A DNA stretch of 8,505 nucleotides from Rhodopirellula sp. (GTDB taxonomy: Bacteria > Planctomycetota > Planctomycetia > Pirellulales > Pirellulaceae), in contig PAXU01000019.1 of the NCBI GenBank assembly GCA_002714565.1, positions 31,564 through 40,068 of the forward strand. The letters are read 5' to 3'. A model generated the notes under the pieces. That model was not told where the DNA came from. It was given only the letters and a program-made list of their open reading frames with translations, and made no database searches. This document shows, piece by piece, positions 1 to 6,240 of the stretch (position 1 is its first letter; each line of letters begins with the position of its first letter). The position numbers were made by a program, and so were the translations under genes.

Positions 1-2295
1 CCAACAACCATTCGCACAGGACCAGATGGAGCACTCTGGATAGCCGATATTTACCGAATTGTCATTGAGCACCCCCAGTGGATTGACGATCGACGAGAGC
101 AGGAACTGGACCTGAGAGAGGGGCACGACAAAGGTCGTATCTACCGGGTAATCAGAGATAACAAGAAGCCGGCTACCATGCCCGACTTTGACAACCTTAA
201 CGACCAGTCGCTGGTTAATCTCCTCGGCAGTTCCAACGGCTGGGTGCGAGATTATGCACACCGCCAGTTGTTATGGCATAAATCACCGGATGAAATCGCT
301 CCTGCATTGTTAGAAGCCCTGCGTACTTCCAAGTCCGCACTTCATCGTCTACACGCACTCTGTGCACTCGACGGAATCAATAAATTGAGCATCGCTGACT
401 TAGGATTAGCACTGAGTGATAACGAACCCCAAGTCGTACGTCACGCGGTAAGAATCAGTGAACGATACGCAATGCCAAAGCCTGATTTGGATGTCATCAA
501 TGCACTCCTTGCTCTGTCAACCGTAAACAACGATCCATTCGTGGCACAGCAGCTTGCGTATAGCCTGGGTGAATTTGATCATCCGCGTGCGGGACAGGCT
601 CTTGGAACTGTAATTGTGCGACATCAGGAAGATCCGTTCGTAATGGCAGCCGCATACAGCAGTCTTGCAAAGCAGCCTGCGGACGTCCTATTGGCGGTAC
701 GGCAGAATTCTGGCGAAGAGGATGATCCTTCTGCCCATGTAGCGAGGATTGTGAGTACAGTTGTCGGTCTAGGCGACAATGACGTCGTCACCAGAGTGAT
801 CTCCGAGCTAATTGCTGATGGCGATGCAGCGTCATCGTGGCAATTTGCCGCTCTAAGCGAAATTCAAAATTCGCTGGCCGCGCAACAGAAAGAACTAATC
901 GACTTGATCACGACGGATGAATCTAAGGCACGTCTAGCTGAAATCCAGTCCGCAGCCAGACGGCTAATTATGGAAGATGACACCGATGCAACAATCAAGA
1001 TCGTCGCGGCCAATCTTGCCATTACCAAATCCAGCAGCAGTGATATAGAACTGCTACTACAACTTCTTTCACCTCAGTCACCGGTGGAATTACAGCAAAT
1101 TGGCGCTCGGTTAATCGCATCGGCAACCAATCTGACTGCAGCCAACGCTGCCATCGCCGAGTGGGCTACACTAGGTCCTCTTGCCCGGGACAGAGTGGTT
1201 GCTGCCATGCTCACTCGAGAAAATGTCACGCTTCGGCTCCTGAAAGCGATTGAAGCCTCTGACATTTCAGCATTGGATTTAACCGCAACGCATAGACAAA
1301 TCCTGTTATCGCATGACCTTGAAAGCGTCCGCCTGCAGGCTACCAAGTTGTTTGGAACAACGAGCGATGCAGAACGCGTGCGTTTGATCAATGATTATCT
1401 TCCGGTAGTGAAAGCGGGTGGAGACACAGAAAGAGGTTTTGTTCTCTTTGGAAAAACCTGTGCGCAGTGTCACAAGCTGCGTGGAGTTGGACATGATGTT
1501 GGGCCTAGTTTAGCGGGCCTTCTCAATAAGTCAGCAGAGCATTTGACAACTCATGTCTTAAATCCTGACAAGGCGATCGAGGATAAATACAGAAACTACA
1601 CCGTGATCACAACTGATGGTCGCATCGTAAACGGACTGCTCGCGAACGAATCGGCAAACAGCATCACCATAGCAGGTCCCAATTCACAACTTACTGAGGT
1701 AAGACGGAGCGATATTGAGGAAGATGGATTCAAACGTAACATTCGCTCCATGATGCCAACTGGTTTAGAGAAATACCTTAGTGCCTCGCAATTAGCCGAC
1801 GTGGTTGCATTCGTGCAGGCCAATCAAAATCCCCCAAAGCAATTTGATGGTAACAGGCCGACGGCGATGTCTTTAGTCGACGGAGCGATTCGCTTGACTG
1901 CATCTGTTGCAGAAATATATGGCCCAACCATAGTTTATGAAAACCGATTCAAGAATATTGGCTTTTGGCAAAACGTTGATGACAGAGCAGTATGGACGGC
2001 ACAGATTCCAACAGATGGTAAATATGATGTTTACATGGATTGGGCAGTAGATAATGGCACCGCAAATCAGGGCTTCGTATGTTTGCTTGGCGACAAGGTT
2101 ATCAATGGTCGAGTCGAAGGTACAGGCACATGGGAAGATTACCAGCAGAAGAAGATCGGCACGGTTGAGCTAACGGCTGGATTAACAAGAGTGATGTTTA
2201 GGGCAGATGAGGGTCTTCAGGGGTTCTTGGTTGACCTTCGCGAAATCTGCCTGGTCCCTGCAGGTGAGCAACCACCGGAACATTTCACTGAATAA
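1..2295 (+). CDS. PVC-type membrane-bound dehydrogenase / HEAT-repeat / cytochrome c protein with C-terminal CBM-like domain (5' partial)
   Basis: The reading frame is open from base 1, so the first ATG at 178 is internal; 764 residues are visible. Residues 1-59 (DGALWIADIYR, then REGHDKGRIYRV) match the end of the PVC membrane-bound dehydrogenase beta-propeller. Residues about 67-460 are alanine/leucine-rich paired helices of HEAT type. Residues about 472-606 form the PVC heme-binding domain: CAQCH at C487, C490 and H491 (bases 1459-1473) binds heme c covalently, and M584 or M585 in RSMMPTGLEKYL is the likely axial ligand. Residues about 612-754 (AEIYGPTIVYE, RAVWTAQIPTDGKYDVYMDW, GTGTWEDY) look like a CBM6/35-type beta-sandwich, probably for glycan or protein binding. 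Known family members are exported; the signal peptide would lie off the left edge. Inferred role: oxidation of an extracytoplasmic substrate, with electrons passed to the heme. The substrate is unknown. The gene ends at TAA 2293-2295, 145 bases before the next gene. Confidence 0.9.
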   Translation, partial: PTTIRTGPDGALWIADIYRIVIEHPQWIDDRREQELDLREGHDKGRIYRVIRDNKKPATMPDFDNLNDQSLVNLLGSSNGWVRDYAHRQLLWHKSPDEIAPALLEALRTSKSALHRLHALCALDGINKLSIADLGLALSDNEPQVVRHAVRISERYAMPKPDLDVINALLALSTVNNDPFVAQQLAYSLGEFDHPRAGQALGTVIVRHQEDPFVMAAAYSSLAKQPADVLLAVRQNSGEEDDPSAHVARIVSTVVGLGDNDVVTRVISELIADGDAASSWQFAALSEIQNSLAAQQKELIDLITTDESKARLAEIQSAARRLIMEDDTDATIKIVAANLAITKSSSSDIELLLQLLSPQSPVELQQIGARLIASATNLTAANAAIAEWATLGPLARDRVVAAMLTRENVTLRLLKAIEASDISALDLTATHRQILLSHDLESVRLQATKLFGTTSDAERVRLINDYLPVVKAGGDTERGFVLFGKTCAQCHKLRGVGHDVGPSLAGLLNKSAEHLTTHVLNPDKAIEDKYRNYTVITTDGRIVNGLLANESANSITIAGPNSQLTEVRRSDIEEDGFKRNIRSMMPTGLEKYLSASQLADVVAFVQANQNPPKQFDGNRPTAMSLVDGAIRLTASVAEIYGPTIVYENRFKNIGFWQNVDDRAVWTAQIPTDGKYDVYMDWAVDNGTANQGFVCLLGDKVINGRVEGTGTWEDYQQKKIGTVELTAGLTRVMFRADEGLQGFLVDLREICLVPAGEQPPEHFTE
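1459..1473 (+). other. Heme c attachment motif CAQCH in the first gene
   Basis: The five codons read Cys-Ala-Gln-Cys-His, a canonical CxxCH site for covalent heme c attachment. It is followed by GPSLAGL and, about 94 residues on, by a Met-Met-Pro motif (bases 1750-1758) that would supply the distal axial ligand. This is the standard arrangement of the PVC heme-binding domain. Confidence 0.9.
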
Positions 2296-2305
2296 CCGCA
2301 TAAAT

Positions 2306-2338
2306 GGTGCAAACGCTCGTTTTCAGGTGCAATTTCAG
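2306..2338 (+). repeat. Short direct repeats upstream of the DUF1549 gene
   Basis: GGTGCAA occurs at 2306-2312 and 2326-2332, exactly 20 bases apart (about two helical turns). TTTCAG occurs at 2321-2326 and 2333-2338. They lie roughly 100 bases upstream of the putative -10 element, so they could be regulator sites. The words are short, and chance is a real alternative. Confidence 0.3.
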
Positions 2339-2414
2339 CCCCTAAACTCGCGCAAACTAAGCCAAACAACTACTCTTTACTCACCATACCACCTGAAACT
2401 GGGGAGGAACCTGT

Positions 2415-2441
2415 TTGTATCTTTGTGATATAATTGAGTAA
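2415..2441 (+). other. Possible 8-codon leader ORF overlapping the next start (TAATG)
   Basis: A GGAGG at 2403-2407 lies 7 bases before TTG 2415, which opens an eight-codon frame (Met-Tyr-Leu-Cys-Asp-Ile-Ile-Glu if TTG is read as Met). It stops at TAA 2439-2441, and this stop shares its last A with ATG 2441. On a longer transcript this could bring ribosomes to the downstream start by termination-reinitiation. The spacing is good, but the start codon is rare and the frame is tiny, so it may be coincidence. Confidence 0.2.
2426..2434 (+). promoter_or_regulatory. Extended -10 promoter element, possibly giving a leaderless transcript
   Basis: The bases read TGATATAAT, a perfect match to the extended -10 consensus TGnTATAAT of housekeeping sigma-70-type RNA polymerase. 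No good -35 box is seen 16-18 bases upstream (about GGAACC), which is tolerated by extended -10 promoters. Transcription would start about 7 bases downstream of TATAAT, at or next to the A of ATG 2441. The message would then have essentially no 5' leader, which would explain the lack of a Shine-Dalgarno sequence at normal distance. Confidence 0.5.
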
Positions 2442-4840
2442 TGAAGTCGCTTACCCACCTTTTAATTCTGTTTGTCACCTTTGTATCCAGCGCGGATGCT
2501 GCGCCAACCGTTTTCCCCCCCCAAGTAACTCTGGTTGGGCCGGAAAGCTCACAACAACTCGTTGTTAGCACACAAGACAACTTGAAACACGTTGATTTAA
2601 CACGAGTTTCTCAGTATTCAAGCAGTGACACCAGCATCGTCACCGTAACAAGCCGTGGCTCAATTTCCCCTGTGAAAGAGGGGAAAGCCATTGTCACTGT
2701 TGTTAACGATCTCGGTAACATTCAAATCCCTGTAACGATCTCAGGAATCGAAACCCCGTTGCCTGTGAGCTTTCGCAACGAAATTCAACCCATCCTAACC
2801 AAGGCAATGTGCAACTCCGGCGGATGTCATGGTAAAGCGGAAGGTCAAAACGGATTCAAACTTAGCGTGTTCGGATTTGATGATCAATTTGACCATGAAG
2901 CAATTGCCCGCGAAGCACGCGGTCGCAGACTGAATCCAGCTGCCCCGGAAACCAGTTTGCTACTTAGAAAAGCCACCGGCAGTGTCCCACATGGCGGTGG
3001 ACACAAGTTCGCAATCGGAGGCCTTTGGTACCAACGTGTTAAACGATGGATTTCCGAAGGTGCAATGCTCGATCCAGAAGCACCCGAAGCAAAGGTACGG
3101 CTAGAAGTTTATCCACCAGAGGCATCCATGATGGCTAACAGTGGACAACAGGTTCAGGTATTTGCTGTTGCTGCAGATGGCTCAAAGCAGTGCGTAACGC
3201 GTGAAGCAGAATTTATTTCTAATGCCGAAACCGTCGCAAGCGTTGATCGCGATGGCTGGGTGCAGGTCGACGACGTACCAGGTGAAGCTGCCATTCTGGT
3301 TCGATTCATGGGAAGTGTTGCAACCGCACGCGTCGTGCTTCGTCAGGATGTCCAAGTTGTACGACCCGCCGTGAATAACGAAGTTGATAATCTGGCGTGG
3401 AATCGTCATGAAGCACTTGGAATTCAACCTAGCGAGCTTGCGAGCGACTCAGCGTTTCTGCGACGCGTGTATCTCGACACTATTGGAACTCTGCCAACCG
3501 TCACCGAGGCACGCAATTTCTTAGCAAGCGACGCACCCAACAAACGCAGTCTTATCATTGAATCCTTGCTCAACCGATCTGAGTATTCCGATTTTTGGGC
3601 GATGAAGTGGGGCGACATCCTTCGCGTGGACAAGGAGGTTATACAACCTCCTGGCACAATCGCCATGACTCGATGGATAAAAACTCAATTTGCAAACAAC
3701 ATACCCTACGACGAGTTTGTCCGACAAATCATTACCGCGAGAGGAAGCACACAGAGTGAAACACCCGCAGCAATGTATCTGGTCCACAACGACGCTGAGA
3801 AACTCGCTCGAAGCATGAGTCAAGTATTTCTGGGAGTACGTATCGAATGTGCTCAGTGCCATCAACATCCATTTGAAAAGTGGGGCCAAGCTGACTATTA
3901 CTCGTTTGCAAGTTTTTTTACAGGCATGGCAAAAACTGCGACGACCGGTGGCGCATCGAAAATAATAGATAATGCTGGCAGCAACCTGAAGCATCCCCGA
4001 ACCGGTGAAGAGATGGTGGCTACTGGATTAGGTGCAACACCACCGGATCTCACCTCGTTTAGTTCGCGTCGGGCAGCACTTGCCGACTGGATGACATCAA
4101 AAGATAACCCGTTCCTCGCCCGTATGTTTGTAAATCGACTATGGGCTCATTACATGGGCCGTGGCCTAGTCGATCCGATTGACGACATTCGCGAAACCAA
4201 CCCCGCTTCGAATGAACCGTTACTCACTTATTTATCGCAACAGTTCGTTGCAGCCAACTACGACATTAAAACCGTCACACGCTTGATCCTGAACAGCAGG
4301 GTATATCAACTCAGTTCTCGCACTAATGAATCAAACTTGCAGGACGAACAAAATTTCTCACACGCTGTGTGGAGACCAATGCCAGCAGAAGTATTGCTCG
4401 ATGCAATTTGTCAGGCGACGGGAATCGCGGAAACTTTTAATGGCTGGCCCGAAGGGTATCGTGCCATTGAGATTTGGGACAACCGCATGCCGAGCTACTT
4501 TTTCAAGGTATTTGGTAAACCACAACGCGTCAGTGTTTGCGAATGCGAACGCGGAAATGAGCCAAGTATCGCACAAGCACTGCACTTAATGAATTCTTCC
4601 GAGTCTGTCGAGAAAATCCGCCACAAAAATGGAGTCGCGAGAAGATTAGCGCAGTCAAACCTTAGTGACGATAAGATAATAGAAGAGTTGTATTTAGGCA
4701 CATTAACGCGACTGCCGAGCGAAGCCGAAGTCGCATTAATGAAACAGGTGTTCGTGGAAGAAGGCGTTACGCGTCGTACAGCCGTCGAAGATATTCTTTG
4801 GGCTTTACTCAATACGCGTGAATTCGTGTTTAACCACTAA
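2441..4840 (+). CDS. Exported PSCyt1-Big2-PSCyt2 (DUF1549)-PSD1 (DUF1553) cytochrome-like protein
   Basis: Residues 1-21 form a Sec signal peptide (MKSLTHLLILFVTFVSSADA); with an in-frame TGA at 2435-2437 this fixes the start. Residues about 25-102 and 218-301 resemble bacterial Ig-like Big2 domains (SSSDTSIVTVTSRGSISPVKEG, split here only as a motif, and ETVASVDRDGWVQV). Between them, residues 108-210 are PSCyt1-like with C124-N-S-G-G-C129-H130, a CX4CH spacing. Residues about 315-495 are PSCyt2/DUF1549, with FLRRVYLDTIGTLPT and a classic C470-A-Q-C473-H474 followed by QHPFEKW. Residues about 545-790 are PSD1/DUF1553 (NPFLARMFVNRLWAHYMGRG, LILNSRVYQLSS). The 799 residues are normal for the family. 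The protein should sit outside the cytoplasmic membrane; its reaction is unknown, and polysaccharide breakdown or electron transfer is inferred. It is the first gene of a tight operon with the DUF1501 partner. Confidence 0.93.
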   Translation: MKSLTHLLILFVTFVSSADAAPTVFPPQVTLVGPESSQQLVVSTQDNLKHVDLTRVSQYSSSDTSIVTVTSRGSISPVKEGKAIVTVVNDLGNIQIPVTISGIETPLPVSFRNEIQPILTKAMCNSGGCHGKAEGQNGFKLSVFGFDDQFDHEAIAREARGRRLNPAAPETSLLLRKATGSVPHGGGHKFAIGGLWYQRVKRWISEGAMLDPEAPEAKVRLEVYPPEASMMANSGQQVQVFAVAADGSKQCVTREAEFISNAETVASVDRDGWVQVDDVPGEAAILVRFMGSVATARVVLRQDVQVVRPAVNNEVDNLAWNRHEALGIQPSELASDSAFLRRVYLDTIGTLPTVTEARNFLASDAPNKRSLIIESLLNRSEYSDFWAMKWGDILRVDKEVIQPPGTIAMTRWIKTQFANNIPYDEFVRQIITARGSTQSETPAAMYLVHNDAEKLARSMSQVFLGVRIECAQCHQHPFEKWGQADYYSFASFFTGMAKTATTGGASKIIDNAGSNLKHPRTGEEMVATGLGATPPDLTSFSSRRAALADWMTSKDNPFLARMFVNRLWAHYMGRGLVDPIDDIRETNPASNEPLLTYLSQQFVAANYDIKTVTRLILNSRVYQLSSRTNESNLQDEQNFSHAVWRPMPAEVLLDAICQATGIAETFNGWPEGYRAIEIWDNRMPSYFFKVFGKPQRVSVCECERGNEPSIAQALHLMNSSESVEKIRHKNGVARRLAQSNLSDDKIIEELYLGTLTRLPSEAEVALMKQVFVEEGVTRRTAVEDILWALLNTREFVFNH
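2515..2522 (+). repeat. C8 homopolymer just after the signal peptide codons
   Basis: Eight consecutive C residues span codons 25-28 (Phe-Pro-Pro-Gln) of the PSCyt protein, directly after its signal peptide. The frame is intact at this length. A gain or loss of one C would abolish the protein, so the tract could allow slippage, or it could be a site of sequencing error. Confidence 0.6.
2810..2830 (+). other. CX4CH putative heme site of the PSCyt1-like domain
   Basis: The seven codons read Cys-Asn-Ser-Gly-Gly-Cys-His, followed by Gly-Lys. The two cysteines are separated by four residues rather than the usual two. As I recall, this CN-x-G-x-CHG form recurs in planctomycete DUF1549 proteins, so it is likely a functional variant and not an error. 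Whether heme is attached here cannot be decided from sequence. Confidence 0.65.
3848..3862 (+). other. CAQCH heme c motif in the PSCyt2 (DUF1549) domain
   Basis: The codons read Cys-Ala-Gln-Cys-His and are followed by Gln-His-Pro-Phe-Glu-Lys-Trp, the hallmark signature of the PSCyt2/DUF1549 domain. It is a canonical CxxCH heme c attachment site at residues 470-474. Confidence 0.85.
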
Positions 4841-4860
4841 CAATCACAACAGTTTGCATC

Positions 4861-4864
4861 GGAG
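4861..4864 (+). promoter_or_regulatory. Ribosome binding site of the DUF1501 gene
   Basis: GGAG ends 6 bases before ATG 4871, a good Shine-Dalgarno distance. It supports this start, as does the Tat signal placed directly after it. The 30-base gap to the preceding stop contains no visible terminator or promoter. Confidence 0.7.
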
Positions 4865-4870
4865 AATCCT

Positions 4871-6220
4871 ATGCTGCGTATTCCATTTGGTAAAAAACAA
4901 ACGCTCTGTGATAAGGTTTCACGACGTGACGCATTAACAGTAGGTGCCACAGGATTACTTGGTGGACTGTCATTACCTGGTGTGATGAATATGCAGGTAC
5001 ACGCAGCAAGCGGCAAAGCCGTTAAGGCAAAATCGTGTATCTTCATCATGCTCGAAGGTGGCCCGAGCCACATCGACATGTGGGATTTGAAGCCCGACGC
5101 ACCAAGCGAAATACGCGGTCCATTCAACCCAATTTCGACCAACGTGCCTGGCACGCAAATCGGCGAAATCTTGCCGGAATGCTCAAAGATTGTCGACAAG
5201 TTCGCAATCATGCGAAGCCATAGCCACGGCGACAATGCACACCAAACCGGTCGCCATTGGGTAATGACCGGTTATCCACCGAACTTTCCTGATGGGCAAG
5301 CCAAAGGTATTCCGTTTAACCAACTTTATCCCTCACTCGGGTCCATGATCTCCCGCGAACTTGGACACCGCGGCGCCGTGCCTCCATACATAGAAGTGCC
5401 CGAACCACTTGGCCCGGGCGGACCAGGATTCTTCGGGCCGCAATTTGCGCCATTCACAATCGAAACGGATCCGGTTGAACCGACGTTCGAAGTTCGCGAT
5501 CTGAATATTGCTAAAGGAATCGACGAAGGCCGCTTCGCTCGTCGACGACGACTGCTACAAGGTGCTGATTTACTCGGTGAAGGCGGTAAGAGTGATGGCA
5601 AAGCCGCCACCATGCAAACATATTATGAAAAAGCACTACAGTTGGTAACCAGCCCTGAAGCCAAGAAAGCCTTCCGGATTCAGGATGAAAACCAAAAAAT
5701 GCGTGATGCCTACGGCATGACTTCCATCGGGCAATGCTCTTTGCTCGCTCGACGACTGGTAGAAGCAGGATCACGGTTCATCGGCATTTCTCACGGCAGT
5801 TGGGATACGCATGTAGACAATTTCACAGGTCATGAAAAAGCTCTTGTACCACCTACGGACAAGGCATTTAGCACACTCGTTCTTGATCTCGAAGAACGTG
5901 GACTGCTTGATGAAACACTCGTCGTCATGATGGGCGAAATGGGGCGAACACCTCGCATTAATAAAGATGCCGGTCGCGACCACTGGTCCGCATGTCAGGC
6001 TGTGATCTTTGCAGGGGGCGGAACAAAGCCGGGAATCGTCATCGGCGAAAGTGACGACACTGCCAGCTATCCGACTTCTCGACCGTATTCCATTGAAGAC
6101 CTACTGCACACGATTCTCTCCTTAATGGGAATCAATCCGGGCAAGGTCTATGAAACTCCCCTCGGTCGTCCCGTTCCGCTGGTAAACGGTGGTGATTTAA
6201 TTACCGAACTGCTCGCATAA
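4871..6220 (+). CDS. DUF1501 family protein, Tat-exported, alkaline-phosphatase/sulfatase-fold-like
   Basis: The 449 residues are a normal length for DUF1501. The N-terminus carries a twin-arginine signal, S17-R18-R19-D-A-L, followed by a hydrophobic stretch at 21-39 and likely cleavage near AASG (45-48); Tat export suggests folding, possibly with metal, before transport. Family signatures in order are GGPSHIDMWD (63-72), HSHGDNAH (117-124), SWDTH (310-314), GEMGRTPR (355-362) and GRDHW (368-372). The family is related to the alkaline phosphatase/sulfatase superfamily, and these Asp, His and Glu residues are the likely metal-binding or catalytic positions, which suggests hydrolysis of a phosphate- or sulfate-ester-like bond. 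The substrate is not known. The family is a regular neighbour of DUF1549/DUF1553 proteins, as here with a 30-base gap, and they probably act on the same substrate. No damage or missing signature is visible. Confidence 0.94.
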   Translation: MLRIPFGKKQTLCDKVSRRDALTVGATGLLGGLSLPGVMNMQVHAASGKAVKAKSCIFIMLEGGPSHIDMWDLKPDAPSEIRGPFNPISTNVPGTQIGEILPECSKIVDKFAIMRSHSHGDNAHQTGRHWVMTGYPPNFPDGQAKGIPFNQLYPSLGSMISRELGHRGAVPPYIEVPEPLGPGGPGFFGPQFAPFTIETDPVEPTFEVRDLNIAKGIDEGRFARRRRLLQGADLLGEGGKSDGKAATMQTYYEKALQLVTSPEAKKAFRIQDENQKMRDAYGMTSIGQCSLLARRLVEAGSRFIGISHGSWDTHVDNFTGHEKALVPPTDKAFSTLVLDLEERGLLDETLVVMMGEMGRTPRINKDAGRDHWSACQAVIFAGGGTKPGIVIGESDDTASYPTSRPYSIEDLLHTILSLMGINPGKVYETPLGRPVPLVNGGDLITELLA

Positions 6221-6230
6221 CTTAAAAACC

Positions 6231-6235
6231 GGGGG
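6231..6235 (+). promoter_or_regulatory. Weak ribosome binding site of the PPC-domain gene
   Basis: GGGGG ends 5 bases before ATG 6241. It is purine-rich and at the right distance but is a poor match to GGAGG. The 20-base gap to the previous stop is too short for a separate promoter and terminator, which supports co-transcription. Confidence 0.45.
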
Positions 6236-6240
6236 CACAG

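Larger units (their letters stand above)
2296..2440. other. Intergenic region, probable promoter region of the downstream operon
   Basis: This 145-base gap lies between two co-directional genes. It contains no convincing tRNA, small RNA or rho-independent terminator; I found no long GC stem followed by a T run. It does hold two copies of GGTGCAA exactly 20 bases apart, two copies of TTTCAG 12 bases apart, a strong Shine-Dalgarno-like GGGGAGGA at 2401-2408, and an extended -10 element at 2426-2434. An in-frame TGA at 2435-2437 prevents the next gene from starting further upstream. Confidence 0.6.

Noticed and set aside
178..180. ATG at 178 as the true start of the first gene
   Set aside because: The same frame is open back to base 1 and encodes recognisable PVC dehydrogenase-domain sequence, so the gene begins outside the window.
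2207..2428. 73-codon plus-strand frame spanning the end of the first gene and the gap
   Set aside because: More than a third of it overlaps the strongly supported end of the first gene in another frame, the rest crosses the promoter region, and the product has no recognisable feature.
3913..3919. T7 run inside the DUF1549 gene as a terminator or slippage site
   Set aside because: No stem precedes it, and it encodes Phe residues within the conserved SFASFFTG motif, so it is explained by coding.
3521..3994. 157-codon minus-strand frame
   Set aside because: It lies wholly inside the DUF1549 domain and over its conserved heme motif, has no recognisable domain, and its composition is what a reverse shadow would give.
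4837..5235. 132-codon minus-strand frame
   Set aside because: It covers the Tat signal and first conserved motifs of the DUF1501 gene on the opposite strand and has no independent support.
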